From NCBI RefSeq assembly GCF_041956535.1, contig NW_027192193.1, forward strand, positions 1,169,192 to 1,233,191: a DNA stretch of 64,000 nt, written 5' to 3'. Both the position numbers and the translations under genes were made by a program. The notes beneath the pieces were generated by a model. It searched no databases and was not told the DNA's origin. It was given only the letters and a program-made list of their open reading frames with translations. This DNA is from Calcarisporiella thermophila CBS 279.70. Its lineage: Eukaryota; Calcarisporiellomycota. This document shows positions 1-12,600 of the stretch, in pieces; position 1 is the first letter of the stretch, and every line of letters starts with the position of its first letter.

Positions 1-1053
1 GTCATCACGCGATTCACTCCCTACCATAGCAAGCAAAAATACCCATCACGGCAAAATACTCACGGCAATGATGAGAGCGGTGGATCCCATTGGCTCGTTG
101 CATCAAGCTCCATGGATGAAACCGTAAGAATATGGCGCATCCAAAGTACCGAGGATGATGAGCGCGCGGGAAATCGTGATTTCCAGCGAAGACAATATCA
201 GCGCCGTCGAAAAGCGAGCGCTGCAGCCTCTAATTTCCCAAGTGAGATTGGCATGAGCACAGCAGTTTCAGCATCCATTGCTTCTACAACGACCTCTTCT
301 GTGACCGACCCTCCGCCAAAATCGACCCCACCCGCATCGCCAGCTTCTAGTTCTATTGCAAATAAAAATGGAGCATGCACAGTGCCTCAACGCTTAAAAT
401 TGGATGTGGTTTTTTTAGGAGTAGTTGAGCAGCACGGTGCACGATCCATTGCTCTATGCCAAAATGCTTCGATGTTGTGTGGAGCAAGGCGGACGAAGCA
501 GGGAGTCGTCCAGAAAGGGGTGCCATTTTTCGAGTGGGAATTCTGGATGGTTGACTTTCGGCTCCCAGATATTCACGTGCATGTCATTCCTATTACCGGC
601 TCGGAGGATAAGCTCTATCATTCTCGTGCGGGGATTCAGCGAGGGCCAAAGGTTTTGTGGCGCTGGAGGTCGATATGGCCATTTCCGTCACGGGAGAGAC
701 ACCAAGCAAAAAAGGGTAGTAGGTACACGAATGCTTCGATACGTGCACACAAGCGAATGCGCACCATTACCCCTCCTTTGCCATCGCCTACCTCCACCCC
801 TACAACAATGGCTCCGTTTTCCTTGCTGAGTATCCCTACCTCATCATGGATAAGCACCGAAGACTTGGATGCAAAGCATATGCTACCTTTCTCCTTCGTT
901 CGGCGCGTAGTGTCTGTGGGCCACAACGGCATTGCATTTGATTTTGGCAATTTTGTGAAGGTAGTGTGGATTGGTCAATTGGGCGAAGGTGAAAGACTGG
1001 GAAGAAAAGTGCATGGATCGGCAGAAGTGGGATGCCGATATTGCTTCGTTTGA
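1..1053 (+). CDS. WD40-repeat protein, 3' fragment (frame uncertain)
   Basis: The frame is open from the first base of the window, so the gene begins upstream. Just before and across the first ATG (112) it reads a WD40 strand motif, HWLVASSSMDETVRIWRI, with the terminal VRIW typical of a beta-propeller blade. After that comes a Lys/Arg-rich then Ser/Thr/Pro-rich stretch. Downstream of about base 390 I recognise no domain, although the frame stays open to the stop at 1051-1053, and other frames are also open there. An intron, a frameshift or decay of the gene could each explain this. Only the WD40 assignment of the 5' part is supported; function and partners are unknown. Confidence 0.45.
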   Translation, partial: VITRFTPYHSKQKYPSRQNTHGNDESGGSHWLVASSSMDETVRIWRIQSTEDDERAGNRDFQRRQYQRRRKASAAASNFPSEIGMSTAVSASIASTTTSSVTDPPPKSTPPASPASSSIANKNGACTVPQRLKLDVVFLGVVEQHGARSIALCQNASMLCGARRTKQGVVQKGVPFFEWEFWMVDFRLPDIHVHVIPITGSEDKLYHSRAGIQRGPKVLWRWRSIWPFPSRERHQAKKGSRYTNASIRAHKRMRTITPPLPSPTSTPTTMAPFSLLSIPTSSWISTEDLDAKHMLPFSFVRRVVSVGHNGIAFDFGNFVKVVWIGQLGEGERLGRKVHGSAEVGCRYCFV

Positions 1054-1387
1054 GGCGAATTTCCCAACTTTTGTCCACAATTTTCGAGTGTGTTTGTTAT
1101 ATTACCTGTTTTTTGAAATTTTTGATATTTTTTCCCCCCTCTGTTCCCTTTGTGGGATTCAAATTGCATGTAAATAAACTGTGTTCTTTGTCTTTTTCCC
1201 CACCAAAAATCAACCCATTTTAGATCGCTGTTCTAAGATTTGAGCTCTAAGAACTCGATCGCCAAGGCAGGTTGTGACTGTCTTCACAAGCTTTATGATC
1301 GTATTGCCAAATTTGTTGAAAAATCCTGGCGAAAACCCTTTAAGTTACCACCTGACATTGGTTCTCTGCAAAGTAGTAATAGAAAAG
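1054..1387. other. Spacer before the F-box gene
   Basis: AT-rich and T-rich spacer of about 330 nt between the WD40 fragment and the F-box gene. No gene-like frame was seen. It presumably holds the 3' end of the first gene and the promoter of the next. Confidence 0.5.
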
Positions 1388-2489
1388 ATGTCTGAGGGCA
1401 CCTCTAAAAATCAAACCGGAGCTCAGGGGAATCTTTTTGAGCCTATGCCCCTTGAGCTCCTCATCCATATCCTCTGCTTCCTCTCTCCTGCCGACATTGC
1501 AGTTGTTGCGAGCACTTGCAAGATTCTTCGGGAAGTAGTGCGCATGGATCTGTTGTGGCATGAGATGATTCTACGGAGATTTGGCCAGGCTGCATTGCCA
1601 GACAAAAACGATCTAGAGAGCAAGAGTTGTCTGGAAATATTTAAAGAGAAATGTAATTTGGGCAAGGATTTGCATTTGTGTTTTGTAAAATGCATTCTAA
1701 CTTTTATTTTCGATAGCAAAACTAGAATTGTCAATAGCAGAACATTTTACAATAGCTCATCTGGATGGATACTACTGGCGAATCGTTGACGAATCTGACA
1801 GTAATTATAACAAGGTTGCTCAGTTGAACACCGTGTGCTGGCTTGATGTAAAACTTTTTCGAAGCATTGGTTAGATGCCACAGGAGACTGAAATACAATC
1901 CCTTATTTAGGTGCAAGGCTGTATGAAACGAGTTCCTCCAGGAAAATACGAAATTATCTGGCGGATGCGAGTGCACAGCATATTTTCAATTGTCGAAGAT
2001 TTGGAACTGCACGCTGTGCCATTAGTTCAAGATGATACGCACCCAGAGCTCTCGCCGCCAGTTACCTACTCCCTTAGCTATGAGATGTTAAGCTATCGCA
2101 AGGGACATGGATTTTTCGACTTCAAGTTGCCCCAGCCCTTGTATATTGATGAGCGCCACGGTTTCGTAGATGTGAATTTTTCGCTAGAAAAGAAAACAGG
2201 TGTGTGGAAGCATGGACTAGTAAGTTGAGCGATCGATTAATATCTATATCAATGGAATGAAAGTCATCATCACCCGATCTTTCACGATTAGGTTCTCGAT
2301 ACTTTGAGGCTAAGGCGCATAAGAACTCCTCGGCCCGAACACAACAGAGCGATTTTCACTCAAACTCAAAGCGAAGAGTATGATAGAATAATTGATACAG
2401 TTGGGACCATTATAATAGAAGGAGTGGGCATTCTAGCCAGATGTGTGATTTCAGTTATCATGAGAGTAGCACTATCTTTGTTGGGTTGA
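1388..2489 (+). CDS. F-box protein with PP2-like C-terminal domain
   Basis: Proposed exons 1388-1652, 1717-1847, 1911-2219 and 2292-2489 keep one frame and give 300 aa. Residues about 18-60 form an F-box (PMPLELLIHILCFLSPADIA followed by a VASTCK/LW pattern), the Skp1-binding motif of SCF ubiquitin ligases. Residues about 95-230 resemble the phloem-protein-2-like ligand-binding fold found in plant and some fungal F-box proteins: a WRIVDES strand, LNTVCWLDV, then VPPGKYEIIWRM. The protein is likely a substrate receptor, possibly recognising glycans or a protein partner. The C-terminus is hydrophobic (last about 30 residues), so membrane association is possible. Introns are 64, 63 and 72 nt with GT-AG ends. 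F-box: confident; PP2-like: probable; substrate: unknown. Confidence 0.8.
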
Positions 2490-2791
2490 ATTTCATAGTC
2501 ATCTTGCGCTGTTTGTATTCCATGTTCTGGTAATTCTTATTTTATATTTTGTATGTCTTGATTTTTTAAGCCCGGTGGTTGCCGTTCTTAAAGAATGTGT
2601 GTTTTGAAAATCCGTGTAGATAAATGGGAAATATTTCAGTATTGGCGCTCTCTGGAAAATTAGCTCTCTACCCATCAACTTGAAATTTTTGGGGGTTATA
2701 GAGGATAAGATCTTGTGACTGCAGATTTTGGCGGCGCTTTACTTAATATCTTTCTCAGGAATCCTCACTCTAAACCCCTTTATAACCCGCC
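2490..2791. other. Spacer with nothing recognisable
   Basis: About 300 nt of AT-rich DNA between the F-box gene and the DinB-like gene. No gene or RNA was seen. Confidence 0.5.
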
Positions 2792-3452
2792 ATGTCTTTG
2801 AATCTACACGAGCATGCTATTGCCACCCTGGATGACTGCATTAATCTTCTTTCATCGATAACCTCTGCGTCCTTCACCGCCGAGTCAGTCTATGTACCGA
2901 AAAGTACTATCGGTAAACACGTAAGGCATTTGTTAGATCATTTTCGCATCCTTCTTAATCGCAGCCCTCATGACGAAGTGAATTACGATCGGCGGGATCG
3001 AAATGTTAGTGCGCACGCTCGGCTTGTTCAAGTTCTCGAAGGAAAATTTTATTAATGCGTTGTTGGTTTTATAGATCCCCATGGAGCAGGACAAGGAGAT
3101 AGCCATTGAAGAAATTCGTCGAATTCAATCAGCTATCGCAACAACACAGCAAGCCATCGGAATGCAGTGCGAGTCACCAGTTCGGCTACGCGCCACGCTG
3201 GATCCGGTCAGCCAACTGGAGATGTCATTTGATACGAGTTTTGGACGAGAACTCTGGTTTTGTATCATGCACGCCGTAAGTAGTTCTTCTCCTAGTTTCT
3301 GACTTGTGCGGGACTAAATGACATGAGGAACCGGGTAGATTCATCATTATGCGCTCATCAAGGTTATTTGCAAGGAATTCGATATCAAAACACCGGAGCA
3401 ATTTGGGGTCGCACCCGCCACTATCCTCCATTTAAATGAGCGACCATCTTAG
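2792..3452 (+). CDS. DinB-like four-helix protein
   Basis: Proposed exons are 2792-3031 (or to 3024), 3075-3275 and 3339-3452, about 184 aa. The fold looks like the DinB/YfiT superfamily of small metal-binding four-helix bundles. There is a His cluster in an early helix (GKHVRHLLDHF, residues about 41-51) and a second cluster in the last helix (CIMHA joined to IHHYALIKVI across the intron), the spacing used for a three-His metal site. The region between them holds NYDRR, also common in DinB-like proteins. In bacteria this superfamily includes damage-induced proteins and thiol-dependent transferases; the fungal members are uncharacterised. The end of exon 1 is uncertain because no strong donor is present: two phase-compatible GTs lie at 3025 and 3032. 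Confidence 0.7.
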
Positions 3453-3936
3453 ACTTCCCCTACTAACATAACCTAACCTAGTAGCGTTTGGAACCACGAC
3501 TCCTAATCTGTCTCTAATCTTTGCCCTTCTTGTGTACTTTATAACTTTCGAGATTTATAAAAGTGACATTTACTCTCTTTTAGCTTTCACCTCACATTAT
3601 ATTTCCCCTCTGTGTTTTCCAATCTGCTTTCATTTCCTTAATATTTCAACTTCTACAGGGATGCATTTGTATTAAAGAACCTTTATATTTAAACACGCGA
3701 GAAGGAAATTGTGATATATATATAGGTCGAGTAAAATAGACACAATAAAACCGACAGTGTATTTTCGTGGAGAGAAGAGGGGGAGGGGGAAAGGAGTGGC
3801 CTAATAGTAGAAACAAAAATTTTAGGGAAAACAAAATTGCCCATAAGAAAAACTAGATTAAGATTAATAAAATAACTAATACTATAGATAAAAAAACCAA
3901 GTATAAAATAGGTCAAACCGAAAACCTGGACGCATT
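3453..3936. other. Convergent 3' spacer
   Basis: Spacer of 484 nt between two converging genes (DinB-like on plus, kelch protein on minus). It is AT-rich with long T and A runs, as expected of overlapping 3' untranslated regions. No gene was seen. Confidence 0.5.
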
Positions 3937-6900
3937 TTAAGATATAGAGATGGGTGCCGGTTGCACAGGCGACGCAGCACGCACAATGCCCCCCATCACA
4001 TTGGCATTCATTCCCGATAGCATTGGGACGCCGATCGAGGACGTTGAGGTTGGCCTGGCGGTTTTATCCGCGATTCCTCCCTGGTAACCCTCCACAACCT
4101 CCTCTTTTAGCTTTTCCTCCGCCTCCTTTTGCTTCTCCAATTGCTGTTGTGCCATTTGAACTTGCACGTGGGCTGACTGCAACTCCGTCATGAGCATGTC
4201 ATAGTCTTCGAGATGGGAAGAGTTGGCGGTGATTTGCTGGTCCCCCAGAGGACCACCAATATCGTCCCACTGAGCTCGTAGCATTTCTATTTCGTCCGCG
4301 AGGGCATCAATGGTGGGGGAGAGAGGGGGGTGGTCTTCAACCTCTGCGTAGCCTATTGCTTGCGAATTGGTATTTTGCAAGGAGTATCGTTCGACCACCT
4401 CTGCCGAAGGTTCTTCTCTGCACACATTTTGGGGCTCCGCGGAATGATGGTCTCTGGTCACACTTGGCTCTACTGCTTTCCCTGTGGTATGTTGGTCAAG
4501 CTGGTCAAACAACAAACCGATTTTCTTCTCGGCTTCCAAGCATCGTGTTTCCAGTATCTGCTTCTCCTCTCGCAATGCTTCAAGCTCTTGCTTTAGTGCC
4601 TCGTTGTTTCCTCCGCCAATCCCGTCTATATCCTTTGCTGCTGCCTCCAGCTGCGCATTCAGTTGCTCATTCAGTTGAAGCGATTCCTGCAAATCAGCAC
4701 GAGATTCCTCAAGAGCACACTGTAGCCGTTTCACCTCTTCCTGTAGCTCAGCTGTTTCACGCTTCAATTCCAAGTGGCGAGTATTGATGACGTTCCGCTC
4801 CACCTCCATCTTGGTTTTTTCCTCAACAAGACGGCTAATTTCCTCCTCGCTACTACTATTGCTGCTGCTGGCACTTTGTGGGCGAGTGTGCAAATCCTCG
4901 ATTTGACGCTGCAATGCCGCGACCTCTTCCCGACTGCGTTCGTGCGCGTCCGAAACGGTCGACAATTGCTCCTCAAGCTCTCGATTTTTCTCGCGGAGTT
5001 TGTCAAGTTCCGCCGCTAGTGCGCTGTTATTTTCTAGGTTGCGTTCAAGCTCCATCTTCACGCGATGAAGCATCGATTCAGCCTCACGCACACGTTGCAT
5101 AGCCACTTCATAGTTTGTCTCAAGCTGACGCGCACGATCTTGGAACGAGTTTGTCGCCGTCGCAAGCTCATTCTCCGCTTTTTGCGCCCGTTCCTCCGCT
5201 TGATGCATCTTTTGTATAAAGGAGGCGGCCCTGTCATTGGTAGGGTCGCCGTTGGCTGCAATATCAACGGTAAAGCCTTTCTGTACCATTGCATCGCGCA
5301 TCATTCCTACCCTGACCTCGGCCTCTTCTAGAGAACGACTCACAACCATAAAAGCGGCTTCTTTTTCTTCAAGCGCAGTCTTCGCCTTTGCAATCCCGTC
5401 AACTGCCTCAGCAAGGCGCGCCTTCAGTGATACGATCTCTGAGCGAGTCTGCATGCCGTGGCGCTCTAACGATGCAATATGCGATTTAGCGTTTGCAAGC
5501 TCTGCAGAGGCGCGATCCGCTGCTGATTGTGTCTCTTTTTGAAGGGATCGCAGACATGCTAGCTGTTTTTCAAGTTCAATTGTGCGATCATTCTGCAAGG
5601 AGCGAGTGGAGGGCGAGGCGCTTCGCTGCTCAGCAAGTGCACGCATAGCCTCGGCCTCCTCTTTAGCCTTCCGCCACAATCGTTCCAGCTCAGCCGCGCG
5701 CTGCCCAGATCGCTCGGCATCCCGTCGGGCACGTTCCAAATCCTGGTGTATCTGTTCAAGTTTACGATCGCGTGCGATGAGTTCTGTCTGTTTAGCGTCA
5801 AGAGCCATCTCGAGTTGCTTGGCTTCCTCTTTGGCGGTGGCCCACATTGATTCTGCCTCCTCAGCCCGAGCTCCGGCGGCATTAGCAGCAGCACTAGCCT
5901 TGGTCAACGCAGCTTCACTCTGCTCTACTTTCTGCCTAAGTTGCTCCAGCTCGACGCTTAGTGAATCTGTACCAGAGCGGTGAAGCACCAATTCTGCATC
6001 CGTGTCTGCTAATCTGGAAGCGTTTTCTCTTGCCAGCGCCTCAGCGGCATGAGTGCGCTCGTGTAACACTTCGAGCTCTTTGAGGGCAGCCTCGTGGGCT
6101 CTTCTCGCTTCTTCCGCCCTCGTTCCCGCCTCGTTTGCACGTTCTTCTGCACTGCCTCTTGCAAATTGTTCGTGCTTCAAATGACGCGTTGTGGTCTCGA
6201 GCTGCGAACGCAAAAGCTCACATTCCCGCAGGCTTGTGGCCAATCTCTTTTCCAGCTCCAAAGTTCGTGCTGTCTCGATCTCCTCTGACACAGGAGCACG
6301 TGCTCTCATTGCTTCCAACCGAGACTTGTAGTATGCAGCCTCTTGAAGTGCAACAGTCCGCATTTGCTCTGCCTCTCCAATTTTGTTGGAGGCAATCTGG
6401 GCCTGTGTTGCAATTGAATTTTTCATTCGCTTCAGTTCCATTTGCAGCTGGACAAGTGCATCAACAACGCGATATTTGTCGCTTCCTTTTTCACCAAGGT
6501 CCAGCAGCTGCTTCAGTTCTGCCTTTTCCTCCGTGGTGAACATTTCAGAGGCACGAGATTTACGCGCCAGGGACACCTCTGCACGCCACCAGCGTTCATT
6601 ATGTTTGTACTCAGCGAGCTTCTGATCTCTGATTCGGATCTCCTTTAGTAACTCTTGGCGTTCAGCTTCAAAGTTCTCAGGCGCTCTGCCGTTACTCTGC
6701 CGGTGGGGCGTTTCTATTCGGGTAGAATGGGCCTCAGAGGACTGGGGCTTCTTTTGCAACTGCGGATCTTGTTCTTGTTTCTGAGAATAAATCTGCGATG
6801 GTCGTAAAGCAGGTTTCGATGTTTTTATCCCATTTTGACCTTGAATTTGAATGGGTGTCTCAGCTCTAACCTCTGAATTCCCATTTATTCCTGGAGCACT

Positions 6901-9135
6901 TCTACCATCTGGAGTCAAGCTTCTAAGCGAGGACGCTATCGACGATCGCCCCACCCCTGAATTTGAGCTGGCCTCCATGGCGTGGGGTTGCTGTGTGTTT
7001 CTTACTACTTTTTCGCTCCCATTTTCATTTACTGGAATGCCGGAGGTGGTTGCGATATCGGATGGAGAACGTCGAGTTTTCTGAAGTGGTTGCTGATGTT
7101 GATGTTGCTGCTGCTGCTGCTGCGTTTGCTGGTGAAGATGTGAATTTTCTTCGATTGTTGTTTCATGTGTAGTGGCGGAGATAATACTACTAATATCAAT
7201 TCCATCGCGAGATGGTCGTGGTGGGGGGCCATTTTGATGTTTGGATTGCATGTGGTTTGCGAAAGGAGCCGCATGAAGCCCTCTCGAATCCTGGCTCATT
7301 GTAGGGGACATTGTCCGTGTATACCTTAGCCCATCCTCATTCCCTTTTCCCAGTGACTGCACTCGAGGACCCCCAGATACACTGGGATTGCTATTGTTAT
7401 TCCCTGGAGTATGCACGAGCGGTGATGATGGTCTATTAGGATCAAACCCACTCCCAGTCTTTCTCCTCATTGCCTCAGGCATCATACTTTGATGCCGCAT
7501 TGGCGGCTTCTTGTCCATCTCTGTCGATGTCGGCATCGCTGAGACACGATTAATGGGATGAAGTCTACCACCGGCAGTCGGAAGCGCACTCTGCCTTGTT
7601 AATGGCCTATCTGTTTCTGCTTGTGCCCATATAGGGGTATTGGAAGACCCTCTTTCACCGTTTCCAAGAAGACTTATAGCCAAGGTTGCTCGATTCACTT
7701 CCGCCGCTCCCGGTGAAAGCGGGTGACCTGGGGGCAGCGCACCGGAGCTGTGTAGCGAAGCATGTTTACCGTTTCCGTTTGGCGGCGTGGAATCAGATGG
7801 ATATTTTATTTTGGCAGTGTCAAGCACATGGATAATGTTCTGCTCATCGGGCTTTACAGGCTCACCACCCAGCACCACAATACGGTCCCCAAGAACACTA
7901 AGAGTGTGTCCTTTGCGCATATTAGGAGGTGATCCCATATTCTTGAACTTGAACCATCTGCGATCTATTTACATATAAATTCGTAAATGTATGTGTCGAA
8001 ACGCTGGTTGAATGCAAAGTTTTAATACATACTAGATATTTTTAGCGCCCATAATTCTCCTAGCTCACTCCCATCCTTCCCTCTTCCTCCAAATATATAG
8101 ATTACTCCCTTTACATGGGCTGCAGAGGAGCCAAAACACGGAGTTGGCACGAAACCAGATGTCGATAATTTTTGCCAAAAATTTTTTTGCGCATCATAGC
8201 ACCAAACGTCGTTAAACACCTGTTCTCCGTCGGTGCCACCAAATATATATATCTTGCCATCCGCTTCACAAGCACAGTGATCATAGCGGGGAGGTGGTAG
8301 CTCTTCCGTGGCTGGTCTAATAAATTGCCATGAGGGAGAAGGTGATTGTACTATCATAGCAGATTAATGCAACCATTCAAAACAAATGAAAGGAAAAAAA
8401 TTTATGACACATACACGATCGAATATCGAATACAACTATTTCGTTTGAAGCGCGGTTATTGGACATTCCACCAAAGACATACATAAAGGGTCCAATGACT
8501 GTTGCTGTATGTCCTTGTCTTGCGGCTGGCTTTGGACCTTGTATCAAAGCTTTTGTCCATTGTCTTAAGCCTTAATATGGATCAGATATTAGTAAGAAAC
8601 GCGTCTTTTAGTTATGTGTACAATTGCACAACATACTTATATTGAGAATATAAAGGTCCTCGTCGGCAGTCTTCTTAGTATCCCCACCATACACTAGTAG
8701 AACAGAATAATAAGGAAAATGAAGTGAATAATGACGGGCATTATATTTGCACTCACCCAATATGTAACCACCAATATTGACCATTGTGTGATTAATTCGC
8801 GCAGCTGGAACATCTCCGCTCGAGCTAAACGAGACAGAGCTCAGCGATTCTATCAACAGTTAAAATAAGTTTGGCATCTTGTACCACCCATCCAAATAAA
8901 AGAAAAATTCATATCACTTACCAACATCTAGAATGTACAAATCCTTGCGCAGATCGCCCTTGGCTATTCCACCAAACACGAAAAGCTCTAAGCTGCTGGA
9001 AGAGACAGGGCACGCGGCATGTAACGAGCGTGGGAAGATGGATGACTTAAACGGGTATTTAGCCCATGGATATTCAGATTTGTCGGTCGGAGGAGGAGCA
9101 ACCTGCTTTGTGAATTTCGAAAATAGTCGTGTCAT
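3937..9135 (-). CDS. Kelch-repeat coiled-coil protein (Tea1/Kel1-like polarity factor)
   Basis: Six exons read on the minus strand (9135-8922, 8849-8757, 8693-8637, 8570-8415, 8350-8033, 7964-3937) join in frame to 1621 aa. Residues about 1-330 hold a kelch beta-propeller: repeated FGG/VYGG/FVFGG motifs followed by LYILDV, VFDI and LWALKI strands. Residues about 330-700 are Ser/Pro/Asn-rich and disordered, with a Gln/His tract at about 7090-7135. Residues about 710-1580 are a long heptad-rich coiled coil (Glu/Arg/Ala-rich). This kelch-linker-coiled-coil plan is that of S. pombe Tea1/Tea3 and S. cerevisiae Kel1, which mark cell ends for polarised growth and cell fusion. The N-terminus (MTRLFSKFTKQ, then YPWAKYP) fits that family. 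It is transcribed divergently from FOX2. Confidence 0.88.
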
Positions 9136-9680
9136 TAGATGAGGGGATTACGGACGACAATGAGAAGAGGCAATGGATAAGGAAAGTCCTTTGAAGATGA
9201 AAAAAGCAGTGATGGTTTCACAGAACAGAAATAAATGGGGATATGTGGAGAGAGATGAGCATCGACCAGCGAGCAGCTCTTCTATATCCAGACAACACGA
9301 TACTGAATAACAGGGACAAATTTAGAGTAGAAAGAATGTAGCAAGCAATGACTAATGCTGGTGCAATGAATACATAATGCGGTAAAAAAAGTGGATGAGT
9401 TAGAAAGAAATGATGGCTTTCGGACAAAAGTGATAAGAAAAGCAATCCACTTGCCCCCTCAAACACAAAACTCTCTTTTAATAATTCCATAGGGGAAAGA
9501 AAGGATAATCCGGATGCACCAAATAGAACAGCTAGCTTCTGAATCGGATCTTATTCCAATTTATCACATGTTGAAAAATGGCCGGCCTATTTTAGACCAA
9601 GATTTTCCTGCGTTTAGATTTCGTGTGAAATATATTCACGATATCTAAGTAAACCGCTATTTCAACATTTCGACGTAATA
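9136..9680. promoter_or_regulatory. Divergent promoter region, kelch gene / FOX2
   Basis: 545 nt separate the two divergent start codons. The stretch should contain both promoters. A hydrophobic 90-codon minus-strand frame inside it (9218-9490) has no recognisable motif and is probably chance. No specific operator was recognised. Confidence 0.45.
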
Positions 9681-12600
9681 ATGTCTTTCGAAGGGAAAGT
9701 GGTAATTGTAACGGGCGCTGGAGGAGGTAAATGTGTTTGAAACACTTCCACTGCATGTATACTTTATTTACATTTTTTTATTTTTACTCATAGGTCTCGG
9801 ACGTGCTTACGCCCATGCTTACGCGTCCCGGGGTGCATCTGTGGTTGTTAATGATCTGGGCACATCGCACACCGGGCAGGGAGCCTCTAGCCGTGCCGCC
9901 GATAAGGTTGTGGAAGAAATTCGTTCTGCGGGAGGTAAAGCCGTTGCAAATTATGATTCTGTCGAAGATGGAGATCGTATTGTAGATACTGCCGTGAAAG
10001 CCTTTGGACGAGTCGATATCATTATTAACAATGCCGGGTATGCAGAAATGGATTCGGCTCTAATCACAGTAACATTTATATAATCGACATTTTATAGAAT
10101 TCTGAGAGATAAATCATTTGCGCGTATGACCGATGCTGACTGGGACCTAGTCCACAAAGTTCATGTGCGTGGTGCGTACAAAGTTACCAAGGCAGCTTGG
10201 CCCATATTTCAAAAACAGAAATTTGGTCGCGTGATTATGGTCGCAAGTGCGGCAGGCATCTATGGAAATTTTGGACAGGCGAACTACAGTGCCGCAAAAC
10301 TAGCGTTGAGTGCATTTAGGTGGATACTATACGATGGGTCTAAAGGGTTTATTTTCAGCTAACTTAATAATATATCGTAGCCAAACCCTTGCAATAGAGG
10401 GTAAAAAGTACGGCATTCAGTCTAACACCATTGCTCCGATGGCCGCTTCTCGTATGACAGAAACTGTGATGCCTCCGGAGATTCTGGAGAATTTGAAACC
10501 CGGTAACTTCACTATTTTATTCAGATCAAACCACGGTTAGCTTACTTTCGTTATCGTTCTCCAATTTCGCTTTCAGAATATGTGGTGCCACTTGTTCTCT
10601 ATCTTACCCACGATAAAACAACTGAAACAGGAGGTCTATTTGAAGTTGGAGCCGGATATATAGCCAAGTTACGCTGGGAACGCTCCAAAGGTGCCTTCTT
10701 TAAGCACGATGAAACATTTGATGCTGCTGCTGTGGCAGCCCGTTGGGACGAAATTAACAGCTTTGATCAAGCTGAATATCCTCAGCTCCTTTCCGACGAG
10801 CCGGCCCCACAAGATCCCCCCTCCACAAATAAGCGTGGAGAAACTTTAAGATATGATGGAAAGGTTGCCATTGTGACTGGTGCTGGAGTCGGGCTTGGAA
10901 GAGCCCACGCGCTTTATCTTGCTAAGAATGGCGCTTCAGTCGTCGTAAATGATTTAGGAGTATCTCACACTGGGCAGGGAGGTGGCCGAAAGGCAGCTGA
11001 CCTTGTAGTCGAAGAAATTACCAAGGCCGGAGGCAGAGCAGTCGCCAACTATGATTCTGTTGAGGATGGAGAGAAAGTCGTGGAAACTGCGATCAAAGCA
11101 TTCGGTCGTGTTGACATTCTAGTCAACAATGCTGGGTAAGCAATAAAAGACTTGGTTAAACTCGTATTCAGATATATTTAATTATTTTTTTTTTAGAATT
11201 CTGCGTGACAAGTCGTTTGCTAGGATGTCAGATGAAGATTGGGACTTGGTGCATCGAGTGCACCTGCGTGGTACATACAAAATGATAAAAGCAGCCTGGC
11301 CCCATTTCGTCAAGCAAGAATACGGAAGAATTGTGAACACAACCTCTGGGGTCGGATTATATGGAAATTTCGGCCAAACAAACTACGCGGCTGCAAAAAG
11401 TGGAATCATTGGGTTGACGAATACTCTGGCATTGGAAGGAGAGCGTAAGAACATCTTGGTGAATGTGATCGGTGATATATCATATATTTGCCCATCTGGA
11501 GTCTTCATATGTCTAACATGTAGTTTTTTTTTATATTAGCGCCAAAGGCAGGCACCCGTATGACCGCCACTGTTTGGTCAAAAGAAATGCTTGACTTTTA
11601 TAAACCCGAATATGTCACACCTCTTGTCGCCTATCTTGCCCACGATTCGAATCAAACGACTAAGGGCATCTACGAAGTGGGAGGTGGCTGGATTGCTCGT
11701 ACACGATTCCAGCGCTCTGGTGGATACACATTCCCAATTAGTCAAGGAAAGGCGTTCACCCCTGAGGATGTGGCTGCACACTGGAGTGAAATCACCGATT
11801 TCAATCGGGGGGCCCACTACCCCACTTCTGTTCAGGAGGCAATGCAGCCAATTCTTGACAGTGTCCTTACACCACAACCAGCCTCAGCCCAAAGCGATCA
11901 AACGGAAGGAATCGATGTTGAAGCGGCGAAGCAACACAAGTTTGACTCCTATGAGGTTGCCTATGAGCCAAAGGATGTCATTTTGTACAATTTGGGAATA
12001 GGAGCGAAGCGGGGTGAGCTGGATCTCGTTTATGAGAACAGCGATGAATTTGGTGCTGTTCCAACCTTTGGAATAGTTGGTGTAAATCAGCTGCTACTGG
12101 ATTTCCCATATGGTGATTTCATCCCCGATTTCAACCCGGTATGTAACCCAAGACAATAACTGTATATATAGAGCAATTACTTACGCTGCTTTATATCATC
12201 CTCAGATGATGTTAATGTTTGGTGAAATCTTTATGGAGTTCAAGAAACCCTTTGCTACCTCAGGTAAACTGTGTACCGAAGCACGAGTCCACGATATTCT
12301 TGACAAAGGCAAGGGAGCCTTGGTCATCCTTGCTCTTACCACAAGCGACGAATCTGGTGACCAAGTGTGTTACATTGAACCATCTCTTTTTATTCGTGGG
12401 GCGGGCGGATTTGGTGGACGCAAGAACTCGGATAGAGGTGCAGCGACCGCAGCTAACGACCCACCCAAGAGAAAGCCCGATTTGATCGTTACTGAAAAGA
12501 CCACTGAGGAGCAGGCAGTGCTCTATCGCTTGACGGGCGACACCAATCCTCTGCATGTGGATCCACAAATGTCTCAAGCCGGTGGCTTCGAGGTTCCTAT

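Noticed and set aside
3954-7274. Many open frames antisense to the large kelch/coiled-coil gene
   Set aside because: They mirror the Glu/Ala/Arg-rich coiled coil in other frames, have no domain of their own, and the minus-strand frame is continuous over 4 kb.
9218-9490. Hydrophobic 90-codon minus-strand frame in the kelch/FOX2 promoter region
   Set aside because: No motif, AT-driven hydrophobicity, and it sits between two divergent starts.
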